A stretch of 64,000 nt of DNA, from assembly GCF_001273835.1 (NCBI RefSeq), contig NZ_JHEI01000136.1, positions 124,001 to 188,000 on the forward strand, in the 5' to 3' direction. The DNA is from Leucobacter celer subsp. astrifaciens (GTDB taxonomy: Bacteria > Actinomycetota > Actinomycetes > Actinomycetales > Microbacteriaceae). Below are positions 44,303 through 53,445 of the stretch, one piece after another (positions within the stretch are counted from its first letter, which is position 1; each line of letters begins with the position of its first letter). The notes beneath the pieces are model-generated. The model had not been told where the DNA came from, did no database searches, and saw nothing but the letters and a program-made list of their open reading frames with translations. A program made the position numbers and the translations under genes.

Positions 44303-45772
44303 ATGGCACTCAAGCCCAATGAGCAGGAGCTGCTCGATCGCATCGAGAGCGGTCTCGGTATCGGCGGCAAGTGGGAGGCCTCGACCTCCGGCGCGACGTT
44401 CGATGTGACCGATCCCGCGACCGGCGAGGTCATCAAGACGATCGCGGACGCGACGGTCGAGGACGCGGTGCGCGCGCTCGATGCAGCGGTCGAGGCGCAG
44501 GAGGAGTGGGGCAACACGCCCACCCGCGTGCGTTCGAACATCCTGCGCCGCGCCTTCGACCTGCTGATGGAGCGCAAGGAGGAGTTCGCCCTGCTGATGG
44601 CCATGGAGATGGGCAAGCCCATCGCCGAGGCCCGCGGCGAGGTCGTCTACGGCGGCGAGTTCCTGCGCTGGTTCTCGGAGGAGGCCGTGCGCGTGCAGGG
44701 CGACTACCGCCCGAACCCGGAGGGCACCGGCAACATGGTGGTCTCCCACCTGCCGGTCGGCCCGTGCTACTTCATCACGCCGTGGAACTTCCCGCTGGCG
44801 ATGGCGACCCGCAAGATCGCTCCGGCGCTGGCCGCGGGCTGCACCTCGGTGATCAAGCCCGCCGCGCTGACGCCGCTGACCACGATCTACTTCGTGCAGC
44901 TGCTCGAAGAGGCGGGCCTGCCCGCCGGTGTGGTCAACGTGGTGCCGACCTCGAAGTCGAGCGCGCAGTCGAGCGCTCTGCTGTCGGATCCCCGTCTGCG
45001 CAAGCTGTCGTTCACGGGTTCGACCCCGGTGGGCGTGAAGCTGCTCGAGGCTGCAGCGCAGAACGTGCTGCGCACCTCGATGGAGCTGGGCGGCAACGCT
45101 CCGTTCGTCGTGTTCGAGGACGCGGATCTCGATAAGGCCGTCGAGGGCGCGCTGCTGGCGAAGTTCCGCAACATCGGCCAGGCGTGCACCGCGGCCAACC
45201 GCATCATCGTGCACGAGAGCGTGGCGGACGAGTTCGCGCGCCGCGTGGGCGAGAAGGTCGCGGCCATGTCGATCGGCCGCGGCGCCGACGAGGGCAACGA
45301 CATCGGAGCGCTGGTCGAGGAGAAGGCCGTGGCGAACACGGCTCGTCTCGTCGCCGACGCGGTGGAGACCGGTGGCACGCTCGTCACCGGCGGCGAGGCG
45401 ATCGACGGCCCCGGCAACTTCTTCCAGCCGACCGTGATCGACAAGCTCAGCCCGCAGGCGGCGATCATGCGCGAGGAGATCTTCGGGCCGGTGCTCGGGA
45501 TCATCCGCTTCTCGACCGAGGACGAGGCCGTGGAGATCGCGAACAACACCGAGTACGGCCTCGTGAGCTACGTGTTCACCGAGAACGTCGGTCGCGCCCA
45601 CCGCATGATCGAGAAGCTCGAGACCGGCATGATGGGCCTGAACACCGGCCTCGTGTCGAACGCTGCCGCTCCGTTCGGCGGCGTCAAGCAGTCGGGCATC
45701 GGCCGCGAGGGCGGCTTCGACGGCATCCACGAGTTCCTGTCGACGAAGTACACGCTCATTCCGCGCTCGTAG
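44303..45772 (+). CDS. gabD: succinate-semialdehyde dehydrogenase
   Basis: Aldehyde dehydrogenase of 489 residues that oxidises succinate semialdehyde to succinate, completing the GABA shunt. The catalytic glutamate lies in SMELGGNAPFVVFEDAD, and the nucleophilic cysteine in FRNIGQACTAANRIIVH. ITPWNFPLAMATRKIAPALAAGC is the cofactor-binding block; LSFTGSTPVGVKLLEAAA follows, and the end FGGVKQSGIGREGGFDGI is typical of GabD. AAAGGA lies upstream of the ATG. A strong terminator follows. Confidence 0.94.
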   Translation: MALKPNEQELLDRIESGLGIGGKWEASTSGATFDVTDPATGEVIKTIADATVEDAVRALDAAVEAQEEWGNTPTRVRSNILRRAFDLLMERKEEFALLMAMEMGKPIAEARGEVVYGGEFLRWFSEEAVRVQGDYRPNPEGTGNMVVSHLPVGPCYFITPWNFPLAMATRKIAPALAAGCTSVIKPAALTPLTTIYFVQLLEEAGLPAGVVNVVPTSKSSAQSSALLSDPRLRKLSFTGSTPVGVKLLEAAAQNVLRTSMELGGNAPFVVFEDADLDKAVEGALLAKFRNIGQACTAANRIIVHESVADEFARRVGEKVAAMSIGRGADEGNDIGALVEEKAVANTARLVADAVETGGTLVTGGEAIDGPGNFFQPTVIDKLSPQAAIMREEIFGPVLGIIRFSTEDEAVEIANNTEYGLVSYVFTENVGRAHRMIEKLETGMMGLNTGLVSNAAAPFGGVKQSGIGREGGFDGIHEFLSTKYTLIPRS

Positions 45773-45784
45773 TCGCGACGCGAA

Positions 45785-45825
45785 ACGGCCCGGGATCCTC
45801 TGCGAAGGGGATCCCGGGCCTTTTG
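45785..45825 (+). terminator. Rho-independent terminator of gabTD
   Basis: GGCCCGGGATCC (45787-45798) pairs with GGATCCCGGGCC (45809-45820), a perfect 12-bp stem with a ten-base loop, followed by TTTT. Confidence 0.93.
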
Positions 45826-45915
45826 CTGCTTCTGCCATTGCCTATGGGCCCCATATGCTTCTCTGTGGGAGGGCATTCCCTCGACTGGTGCTGGTGCGGT
45901 GCGAACGGGGTCTGA

Positions 45916-48447
45916 GTGATGGATCAGGGATCGGCGGGTGCGGGTTCGGGCGGCGTGAGCGGATTGCCGCCGGAGCTGACGGCTGAGCAGCTGGCCCGGC
46001 TGGCCGCGGAGCGACCCGATCTGTGGCCCGCGATCGCGGCGCATCCCAACGGCTACGAGGACCTGCGTCGGTGGATCGAGGAGCGGTGGATCGAGGAGCG
46101 GCGGATCGAGGAGCAATCCCGACCGCAGCTGCCGGCTCCGCCCGTGGCTCCCGCCGCGTACCAGGATCGGGTCGCGCCGCCGAGTGCGGTGCCGCGCCGC
46201 CGGGGGATCGCGGTTCTGGCCTCGGTGGTGGCCGGCCTGCTGGTGCTCGGGGGAACCGGTACTGCCCTCGCGCTGACGAAGACGTGGCCGTTCAACGCCG
46301 AGGGGCCGCTGGCGGGTGTCAGCGGCGGTGCCGGGGACGGGCCCGAGGCGACCGCCGCGGCGCAGGAGGAAGGACCCCTCACCTTCGCCGACGGCGTCGA
46401 GGAGAAGTGGACGGTCACCGGCTCCGATCTCGGAGACGGCGCTTCGCTCCTCGGGCATCTGCCGCGGATGATGGGTCCGATCAACGAGGCGAACCGGAGC
46501 GACCAGCCGATCCAGCTCCAGTCCGGGGTGCTGATGCACTACCGGCCCACCGACGAGGGCGGCGATGTGCCCGCGAGCTGGGCGCTTCTCGATGCGGAGA
46601 CCGGTTCGCCGGTGTGGGCCGAGGCGGGGTGGGGGTATCCGAGCTCGTGCGCCGCGAATGAGCGGCGGACCGAGGTCGTCTGCAGCACCTCCTTCGTCTC
46701 CGGCGCGAAGCTCATCGGCTTCGATGAGGACGGCATCCGATTCAACCTCGACTCGGAGCTGGGCGCCGTGCAGTACTCCGGCGACGGGGTGCGGGTGTTG
46801 AGCGAGAACGCCGTCGAGGAGTTCTCCGCGGACGGGGTCGCCGGGGGGTCCCGTCCGATCGACGGGGTCTCGGCCGGAACCGTCGGGAATGCGAGAACGC
46901 CTGAGTGCGTGTGGCTCTACGCCGGCGGGACGGTGTCGTATGCGGGGTCCGGCTGCGACGCGCCCGCGGACGAGGTCATCACCGATGCCGAATCCTTCAA
47001 CTGGAGTGTGGTCGGCGGGCGGGATCCGGTGCTGCTCATCGATGAGGGAGCGACGCTCAGCGCGTTCGACGGTGTCACGCGCGACCCTCTGTGGGAGGTC
47101 GACGGGGGACTCGCGGGCTCGTACCAGGACCCGCAGATCGTGGAGCGGGAAGGCGAGGACGGAGTGCTGGTCGCCCGAGCCGATGGTCAGAACCATCGGT
47201 ACTCGATCATCGGGCTCAGGACCGGAGCGCCCGTGGACGTCGATCACGCGGGCGATCACCCGGTGGCCGTCGTCGCGGCGAACGAGGTGCTCGTGTTCGA
47301 CGGCGATCGTGCCGGCGACGGCACGCGGAACTCCGTGTCCAGGGTCACGGTCTTCGACGGGACGTCCGGTGAGGAACTCCACTCGGGCGGATTCCCCGCG
47401 ATCGAGAACGTCGTGGAGATCACCGGTGGACCGCTCGGCGTGCTGCTCGGGCACCCGATGTGCAACGGGTGCTCGACCGCGGAGGGATCGCATGTCATCG
47501 ACAGCTACACCTTCCTGGGTCCGGCCTCGAACGGTTCGGGATCCAGCGGCACCGTGCCGGCGAGCGTGAATGTGCCCGAGTCGATCCCGTACGCCTGCCC
47601 GGCCGACACGATCCTGCTGGCCTGGGCCGAGCTCGCGGACGGGTGGGTGCTGGTGTGCGGCGTCAGCGTGACCGAGCCGTCGTTCGTGGTGTACCGGGGC
47701 GCCGGGACGGCGGAGCCGGTCTTCTCACGGGGATCCTCATCGCCGACATCGGACACCGCGCGCGCCGCGGTGCGGTGGGACGCGGGCCTCAAGCGGTACA
47801 CGGCCGATCTCGAGGGCGGCGAGACGTTCACCCTCGACTACGACATCGGGTCGATGATCGTGCGCGATGCGGAGGGGAGGAAGACGCTGGAGCAGCAACG
47901 CGCTGTTCGGTACATCTTCGTGCCGTTGGGCGAGCAGGTGCGCACGGTGAAGGAGTCCGCGGCCCAGGAGGGCGCCTTCCAGGTGCAGGCGCCCGGTGAC
48001 TCGGCCGAGGATCAGGTGCGCTACATGCTGCAGGTGCTGGAGAAGGCGTACGCGGGCCGGGCGATGGTCAAGGAGGCGGTGCCGCAGCTGAGGTCGTGCT
48101 CGTATCCGGCCGGCGGGTACGGGGAGCTGATCGCTCAGATGCAGGCGATCCGCGACAACCGTGCGGAGCTGTTGGAGGCGCTGGACGCGATGCCGGTGGA
48201 TCGGATCCCCGAGGGCCAGGCCCTGCTGGACGACCTGTACGAGGCGATCCACTACTCGCACGAGGCGAATCTGGAGTACGTGGTCTGGGCCGAGCAGGCG
48301 AACGCGAAGGGGTGCGCGGCGCTGTCGGCGTCGGGCAGAGCCGCGGCGGAGGCGTCCGACCCGCCGAAGGAGCGGTTCGCCGCTCGATGGAATCGGGTGA
48401 TCGCCCCGAAGTACGGCGTGCGCACCTTCGACGGCTGGTACATCTGA
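45916..48447 (+). CDS. large anchored extracytoplasmic protein with LRV-like N-terminus
   Basis: Protein of 843 residues. Residues about 15-55 resemble one unit of the leucine-rich repeat variant seen in actinobacteria (LARLAAERPDLWPAIAAHPNGYEDLRRWI). A three-unit WIEER repeat and a Pro-rich linker follow, then one membrane helix (RRRGIAVLASVVAGLLVLGGTGTALAL, about 95-120). The remaining 700 residues should lie outside; they read like a beta-propeller (repeated VLLIDEGATLSAFDG, VTVFDGTSGEEL) with several cysteines, and end in a helical region of about 150 residues. Start GTG 45916 or ATG 45919. I cannot name the function; it may sense or scaffold at the cell surface. Confidence 0.78.
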   Translation: MMDQGSAGAGSGGVSGLPPELTAEQLARLAAERPDLWPAIAAHPNGYEDLRRWIEERWIEERRIEEQSRPQLPAPPVAPAAYQDRVAPPSAVPRRRGIAVLASVVAGLLVLGGTGTALALTKTWPFNAEGPLAGVSGGAGDGPEATAAAQEEGPLTFADGVEEKWTVTGSDLGDGASLLGHLPRMMGPINEANRSDQPIQLQSGVLMHYRPTDEGGDVPASWALLDAETGSPVWAEAGWGYPSSCAANERRTEVVCSTSFVSGAKLIGFDEDGIRFNLDSELGAVQYSGDGVRVLSENAVEEFSADGVAGGSRPIDGVSAGTVGNARTPECVWLYAGGTVSYAGSGCDAPADEVITDAESFNWSVVGGRDPVLLIDEGATLSAFDGVTRDPLWEVDGGLAGSYQDPQIVEREGEDGVLVARADGQNHRYSIIGLRTGAPVDVDHAGDHPVAVVAANEVLVFDGDRAGDGTRNSVSRVTVFDGTSGEELHSGGFPAIENVVEITGGPLGVLLGHPMCNGCSTAEGSHVIDSYTFLGPASNGSGSSGTVPASVNVPESIPYACPADTILLAWAELADGWVLVCGVSVTEPSFVVYRGAGTAEPVFSRGSSSPTSDTARAAVRWDAGLKRYTADLEGGETFTLDYDIGSMIVRDAEGRKTLEQQRAVRYIFVPLGEQVRTVKESAAQEGAFQVQAPGDSAEDQVRYMLQVLEKAYAGRAMVKEAVPQLRSCSYPAGGYGELIAQMQAIRDNRAELLEALDAMPVDRIPEGQALLDDLYEAIHYSHEANLEYVVWAEQANAKGCAALSASGRAAAEASDPPKERFAARWNRVIAPKYGVRTFDGWYI
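46071..46115 (+). repeat. three 15-bp tandem repeats
   Basis: Units 46071-46085, 46086-46100 and 46101-46115 share GGATCGAGGAGC and encode W/R-I-E-E-R repeats just before the linker of the anchored protein. Confidence 0.85.
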
Positions 48448-48461
48448 GCGGCTTGCGCGAC

Positions 48462-49088
48462 CTACGGCGCGGCGGGGTGAACCGCCGCTGACGGCTCTGC
48501 CCACCACAGCGCGGTCTCGCCGTAGCGCTTCTCGCGCAGCAGGGCGAGGCCGTCGGGCCAGGTCGGCTCGGGGGATCGGCCGCTGCGCTCCACCAGTACC
48601 ACGCCGTCGGCGGCGACGAGCGGGACGAGGGCTGCGAGGTTGGCGGTGAGCTCGGTCTCCCCGAGGTCGTAGGGCGGGTCGAGCAGCACCGCGTCCCAGA
48701 GCGGTTCGCGATCCCGGAGCCCCGAACGCACCCCGTCGAGGTAGCTCTGCACCGACTGCCGCACCACCTCGATGCGGGGCGCCGACCCCGCGCTCGATCC
48801 GGCCTGCGCGAAGGCCCCGAGCACCGTGCGCGCGTTGCGGCCCGCCACCTGCGCGGCACCCGGGTTCTTCTCCACGAGCACCACCTCGGAGGCCCCGCGG
48901 CTCGCGGCCTCGAGCCCCAGCGCACCCGACCCGGCATAGAGGTCGAGCACGCGGCAGCCCTCGGTCAGGCCCCACGACGCGAGCGCGGAGAAGATCGCCT
49001 CGCGCACCCGGTCGCTCGTGGGGCGGGTGCCCGACTTCGGCACTTCGAGGCGCAGGGATCCGGCGATCCCGGAGATTACTCTGGTCAC
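48462..49088 (-). CDS. rsmD: 16S rRNA (guanine966-N2)-methyltransferase
   Basis: SAM-dependent methyltransferase of 208 residues. It has RVISGIAGSLRLEVP at the N-terminus, TRPTSDRVREAIFSAL, the SAM loop VLDLYAGSGALGLEAASRGA, and the catalytic LLDPPY (DPPY). It modifies G966 of 16S rRNA in characterised bacteria. It is convergent with the preceding anchored protein and divergent from recG, and the rsmD, recG and coaD neighbourhood is typical of actinobacteria, though here coaD has been moved away by the ABC and two-component genes. Confidence 0.93.
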   Translation of the reverse strand: MTRVISGIAGSLRLEVPKSGTRPTSDRVREAIFSALASWGLTEGCRVLDLYAGSGALGLEAASRGASEVVLVEKNPGAAQVAGRNARTVLGAFAQAGSSAGSAPRIEVVRQSVQSYLDGVRSGLRDREPLWDAVLLDPPYDLGETELTANLAALVPLVAADGVVLVERSGRSPEPTWPDGLALLREKRYGETALWWAEPSAAVHPAAP

Positions 49089-49156
49089 CCCACGAGGGTA
49101 GCGCGCCTGGCGCCCTCGGGTGCGCGGGTGTCCGAGGCCGCCGCTACGCTGGAGGC

Positions 49157-51352
49157 ATGACCCGCGCGACCCTCGACACCCCGCTCGACGGGGTCGTGGG
49201 CGCGCGCACGGCGAAGCCGCTGGAGCGGGCGTTCGAGATGCGCACCGTGGGCGACCTCCTGCTCCACTTCCCGCGCCGGTACTCCCGCAGGGGTGAGCTG
49301 ACCCCGCTGCGCGGCCTGCCGCTCGCCGAGCAGATCACCGTGGTGGCGCAGGTGCTCGACGTGCGCGAGCGGCGCATGCAGCGCCGCAACGGCAGTCTGC
49401 TCGAGGCGCGCATCACCGACGGCACCGGCACGCTCACGCTCACGTTCTTCAACCAGCAGTGGCGCGTGCGCGACCTCGTCCCGGGCCGGCGGGGCATCTT
49501 CGCGGGCAAGGTGAGCGAGTACCGCGGGCAGCTGCAGCTGCAGCACCCGGAGTACGAACTGTTCGAGAACCGCGACGAGGCGCCGGGCGGCGAGCAGCTC
49601 GACGAGGCCGCGGCGAAGGCTTGGGCCGAAACGCCCGTGCCCATCTACCCGGCGACGGCGCAGATGCCGAGCTGGACGCTGCAGCGGGCTGTCGAACTCG
49701 CCCTCGATGCGCTGGAGCCGGTGTCCGATCCGCTGCCGCCCGGCCTGCGCGAGGCCGAGGACGTCATCGAGCTCGGTCGGGCGTTCGAGCTGATCCACCG
49801 TCCCCAGCGCGACGCGGACTGGCGCGCGGCGCGGCACAGCATGCTCTTCCGCGAGGCGTTCGAGCTGCAGCTCGCGCTGCTCGAGCGGAGGCGCCGCGCC
49901 GGACTCGAAGCGAGCACGCCCCGTCCGCTCGTCACCGGCGAGGAGGCCGCGCGGAGCCCGCTCGCCCGCTTCGACGCGGCGCTGCCCTTCGAACTCACGG
50001 GAGACCAGCACCGCGCGGGCGAGACCATCTCGGAGGAGCTCGCGGCACCCCATCCCATGCACAGGCTGCTCCAGGGCGAGGTCGGATCGGGCAAGACCCT
50101 CGTCGCGCTCAGGGCCATGCTGCAGGTGGCGGGCAGCGGCGGTCAGAGCGCGCTGCTCGCACCCACGGAGGTGCTCGCCGCGCAGCACTTCCGCTCGATC
50201 ACCGAGGCGCTCGGCCCCGAACTCGCGGCCGAGCTGAACCCCGTGCTGCTCACGGGGCGCATGCCCGCGAGCGAGCGCAAGCGCGCGCTGCTGTCCCTCG
50301 CCTCGGGCACGGCGCGCATCGCGGTGGGCACGCACGCGCTGCTCAGCGAGGGCGTCTCGTTCTACGATCTCGGGTTCATCGTGGTCGACGAGCAGCACCG
50401 CTTCGGCGTCGAGCAGCGCGAGGCGCTGCGCCGCAAGGGCGCCCAGCCGCACGTGCTCGCCATGACCGCGACCCCCATCCCGCGCACCGTCGCGCTCACC
50501 GCCTTCGGGGATCTCGAGATCCTCACCATCCGGGAGCTGCCCCGGGGGCGGCAGGGCATCGAGACGTTCACGGTGCCGGAGCTCGAGATGCCCAATCGCG
50601 CTGCCCGCGTGTGGGCCAGAGCCGCCGAGGATCTCGCAGCGGGCCGGCAGATCTACGTGGTCTGCCCGGCGATCTCGGCGGGCAACGCCGATCCCGAGCT
50701 GGAGGAGGACCCCGAGGACCCGGAGGCCGCCGACCGGCCGCTCGCCAACGTCGAGGACACCGTCGCGGAGCTGCGCAGGCGCCCGGAGTTCGAGGGCGTC
50801 GAGATCGCCGGTCTCGACGGCGGCATGAGCTCGGCGGACAAGGACCGCGTGATGCGGGCCTTCGCGTCCGGTGAGATCGGGATCCTCGTCGCCACCACCG
50901 TCATCGAGGTCGGCGTGAACGTGCCCAACGCCTCGATCATGATCGTGCGCGACGCCGACCGCTTCGGGATCTCCCAGCTGCACCAGCTGCGCGGGCGCGT
51001 CGGGCGGGGCGAGCACCCCGGCCTCTGCCTCCTCATGACCACCGCGGAGCAGGGCACGGTGGCGCGCGAACGCATCGAGTCCGTCGCGCGCACCTCCGAC
51101 GGCTTCGCCCTCGCCGAGATCGATCTCGAGCTGCGCCGCGAGGGCGACATCCTGGGCACCGCGCAGTCGGGCGGTCGATCGACGCTGCGCCTGCTGCGCG
51201 TCGTCGAGCACGGCGAGCTCATCGTCCGCGCCCGTGAACTGGCCGCAGACCTGCTCGAACGCGATCCCGAGCTGCGCGAAGCGCCGGGGCTGGCGGCGCT
51301 GATCGCCCGGGAGCACGAGGCCGGACACCTCGACAACCTCGCCAAATCGTAG
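49157..51352 (+). CDS. recG: ATP-dependent DNA helicase RecG
   Basis: Branch-migration helicase of 731 residues for stalled fork and recombination repair. The wedge domain occupies about 1-160 (LLHFPRRYSRRGELTPL, QVLDVRERRMQRRNGSLLEARITDGTG). The helicase motifs are LTGDQHRAGETI, GEVGSGKTLVALRA (Walker A), LAPTEVLAAQHF, VVDEQHRFGVEQR (DEQH), MTATPIPRT, GILVATTVIEVGVNVPNAS, and QLHQLRGRVGRG. The C-terminal RTSDGFALAEIDLELRREGDILGTAQSG is characteristic of RecG. The ATG is preceded by GGAGG. Confidence 0.95.
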   Translation: MTRATLDTPLDGVVGARTAKPLERAFEMRTVGDLLLHFPRRYSRRGELTPLRGLPLAEQITVVAQVLDVRERRMQRRNGSLLEARITDGTGTLTLTFFNQQWRVRDLVPGRRGIFAGKVSEYRGQLQLQHPEYELFENRDEAPGGEQLDEAAAKAWAETPVPIYPATAQMPSWTLQRAVELALDALEPVSDPLPPGLREAEDVIELGRAFELIHRPQRDADWRAARHSMLFREAFELQLALLERRRRAGLEASTPRPLVTGEEAARSPLARFDAALPFELTGDQHRAGETISEELAAPHPMHRLLQGEVGSGKTLVALRAMLQVAGSGGQSALLAPTEVLAAQHFRSITEALGPELAAELNPVLLTGRMPASERKRALLSLASGTARIAVGTHALLSEGVSFYDLGFIVVDEQHRFGVEQREALRRKGAQPHVLAMTATPIPRTVALTAFGDLEILTIRELPRGRQGIETFTVPELEMPNRAARVWARAAEDLAAGRQIYVVCPAISAGNADPELEEDPEDPEAADRPLANVEDTVAELRRRPEFEGVEIAGLDGGMSSADKDRVMRAFASGEIGILVATTVIEVGVNVPNASIMIVRDADRFGISQLHQLRGRVGRGEHPGLCLLMTTAEQGTVARERIESVARTSDGFALAEIDLELRREGDILGTAQSGGRSTLRLLRVVEHGELIVRARELAADLLERDPELREAPGLAALIAREHEAGHLDNLAKS

Positions 51353-51372
51353 CGGGGAGCCGTCGCGAAGAC

Positions 51373-51386
51373 GGTACCCAGGTACC
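51373..51386 (+). promoter_or_regulatory. palindromic site upstream of the ABC operon
   Basis: GGTAC-CCAG-GTACC lies 99 bases before the ABC ATPase start and about 50 bases before a TAGCGT -10-like hexamer (51434-51439). It is a candidate binding site for the operon's own LuxR-type regulator, by position only. Confidence 0.35.
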
Positions 51387-51484
51387 ACCCCGAACAGCAC
51401 CGGGGGCGGATCCGCCGACCGTCCCGTCCTCCTAGCGTGGAATCATCGCCGAAACCCGGCGAGTGCGAACGCGAGGAGAGACCC

Positions 51485-52390
51485 ATGATCGAGGCACGCG
51501 GCCTGAGCAAGCACTACGGACAGAAGGTGGCCGTCGACGATCTCAGCTTCACCATCCGAGCCGGACAGGTGACCGGATTCCTCGGCCCCAACGGCGCGGG
51601 CAAGTCGACCACCATGCGTCTCACGGTCGGACTCGACCGACCCACCGCCGGCACCGTCACCGTGAACGGCCACCGTTACCGCGACGCGGCCGCGCCCCTC
51701 TCCGAGGTCGGTGCGCTGCTCGACGCGAAGGGCGTGCACCCCGGGCGCAGCGCCCGCAGCCACCTGAGCGCGCTCGCCGCCACCCACGGCATCTCCGACC
51801 GCCGGGTGCACGAGGTGCTCGAGCAGACCGGCCTCGCCGCCGTCGCGAACAAGCGCGTGGGCGGCTTCTCACTGGGCATGGGGCAGCGGCTCGGGATCGC
51901 GGCCGCGCTGCTCGGGGACCCGCAGGTGCTGATCCTCGACGAGCCCGTCAACGGCCTGGATCCCGACGGGGTGCTCTGGGTGCGCCGATTGCTGCGCCAC
52001 CTGGCGAGCGAGGGGCGCACGGTGCTGCTCTCCAGCCACCTCATGAGCGAGATGGCGCAGACCGCCGACCACGTGATCGTGCTCGGCCGGGGCCGCGTCG
52101 TGGCCGACGCGCCCATCGCCGAGATCCTCACCCGCGGCGGCGGCGACCGGGTCGCGGTGCGCAGCCCCGAGGCCGCACGGCTCGCGGCGGGTCTCCTGAA
52201 CATCGCCGGCGTCGAACTCGAGCCCGAGGACGACGAGCGCTTCACCGCCAGCGGCATCTCCGCCGCCGAGATCGGACGCGCCGCGGCGCAGCTCGGTATC
52301 GAACTGCACGAGCTCAGCCCCGTGTCCTCCAGCCTCGAGGACGCCTACCTCGCGCTCACCCGCGAGCAGGTCGAGTACCAGGCCGCCTGA
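51485..52390 (+). CDS. ABC transporter ATP-binding protein
   Basis: ATPase subunit of 301 residues. Walker A is GPNGAGKST at 34-42, the signature is FSLGMGQRLG, Walker B is VLILDEPVNGLDPDG, and the switch histidine is in LLSSHLMSEM. The sequence after residue 220 is the C-terminal region found in BcrA/NatA-type exporters (VRSPEAARLAAGL). GAGGAG precedes the ATG. The next genes are its permease and a two-component system, the arrangement of drug or peptide export modules with self-control. The exported compound is unknown. Confidence 0.92.
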   Translation: MIEARGLSKHYGQKVAVDDLSFTIRAGQVTGFLGPNGAGKSTTMRLTVGLDRPTAGTVTVNGHRYRDAAAPLSEVGALLDAKGVHPGRSARSHLSALAATHGISDRRVHEVLEQTGLAAVANKRVGGFSLGMGQRLGIAAALLGDPQVLILDEPVNGLDPDGVLWVRRLLRHLASEGRTVLLSSHLMSEMAQTADHVIVLGRGRVVADAPIAEILTRGGGDRVAVRSPEAARLAAGLLNIAGVELEPEDDERFTASGISAAEIGRAAAQLGIELHELSPVSSSLEDAYLALTREQVEYQAA

Positions 52391-52450
52391 TCCATCGGGC
52401 CTCCTGACCTCCGTCATCACCGAACCGACCTTCCAGCAAAGGAACGCACC

Positions 52451-53395
52451 ATGAACTCCACCATCATCATCGACGCGAGCCGCGCGCCCGAACCGGCGTC
52501 ACCGGCGTCATCCGGCTCCCCGGCCCGCGGCGCTCGCCCGGCCGCGCCGGCCCACCGCCTCACCTTCTCCGGCGTGCTGCGGTCCGAGCGCATCAAGCTG
52601 ACGTCGCTGCGCAGCATCCGGCTCACGCTGCTCATCACGGTGCTCTTCGGGCTGGGCCTCAGCGCGATGATCGCCCTGCTCTGGAGCCGCGACATCGGCG
52701 GCGAGGGCGCCATGATCAGCTCCGATCCGGCGGGCCTGCAGACCTACCTGCTCATCGTCTCGACGTTCACCGCCCCCTTCCTCGCCCTCGTCTTCGGGGT
52801 GCTCGGGGTGTTCGCGATCTCGAGCGAGTACTCGAGCGGCATGATCCTATCCACGCTCACGGCGGTGCCGCGGCGTTCGCCCGTCTTCGCGGCGAAGGCG
52901 CTCGTCACGGCCGGGATCGCCGCGGCCACGGCCCTGATCCTGGTGCTCGGCGGTCTCGGGATCGCGGTGGCCTTCTTGCCCGAAGCCGCCGCGCAGATCG
53001 TGTCGACCGCGGTGATCTCGGGCGCACTCGGCACGGTGGCCTACCTCGTGCTGATCGCGCTGCTCGCCTTCGGCATCGCGGGCCTGCTGCGCTCGACCGC
53101 CGGCGGCATCGCGGTGGTCGCCGGCCTCACCTTCGTGCTGCCGATCGCGTTCCAGCTGCTCACGCTCACCGGGTGGGAGTGGGTGCCCACCGTCTCGGCC
53201 TACCTGCCCGCCGAGCTCGGCAGCACGCTCTCGCAGGGCGTCTCGGAGTCGACGCTCGCCGAGGCCGCGACGATCGAGGGCGCTGCCGCCCCCGCCGGCC
53301 CGGACTACTGGCTCGCACTCGTCTCGATGGTCGGCTGGTCCGCGATCGCGGTCGCGCCCGCGGCGCTCGCCTTCCAGCGACGCGACGCGCGCTGA
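52451..53395 (+). CDS. ABC transporter permease
   Basis: Membrane subunit of 314 residues with six hydrophobic segments (for example LTLLITVLFGLGLSAMIAL, LIVSTFTAPFLALVFGVLGVFAI, GIAAATALILVLGGLGIAVAFL, ALGTVAYLVLIALLAFGIAGLL). The conserved cytoplasmic ISSEYSSGMILSTLTAVPRRSPVFAAKALV is typical of ABC-2 permeases of the BcrB/NatB type. A Pro/Ala-rich N-terminal tail of about 35 residues is unusual for the family. It is 60 bases after the ATPase gene and forms the transporter with it. Confidence 0.9.
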   Translation: MNSTIIIDASRAPEPASPASSGSPARGARPAAPAHRLTFSGVLRSERIKLTSLRSIRLTLLITVLFGLGLSAMIALLWSRDIGGEGAMISSDPAGLQTYLLIVSTFTAPFLALVFGVLGVFAISSEYSSGMILSTLTAVPRRSPVFAAKALVTAGIAAATALILVLGGLGIAVAFLPEAAAQIVSTAVISGALGTVAYLVLIALLAFGIAGLLRSTAGGIAVVAGLTFVLPIAFQLLTLTGWEWVPTVSAYLPAELGSTLSQGVSESTLAEAATIEGAAAPAGPDYWLALVSMVGWSAIAVAPAALAFQRRDAR

Positions 53396-53445
53396 GCCGG
53401 GTGCGGCTGAGCCGGTCGTCACGGGTGCGAGGATAGGGTGAGAGG

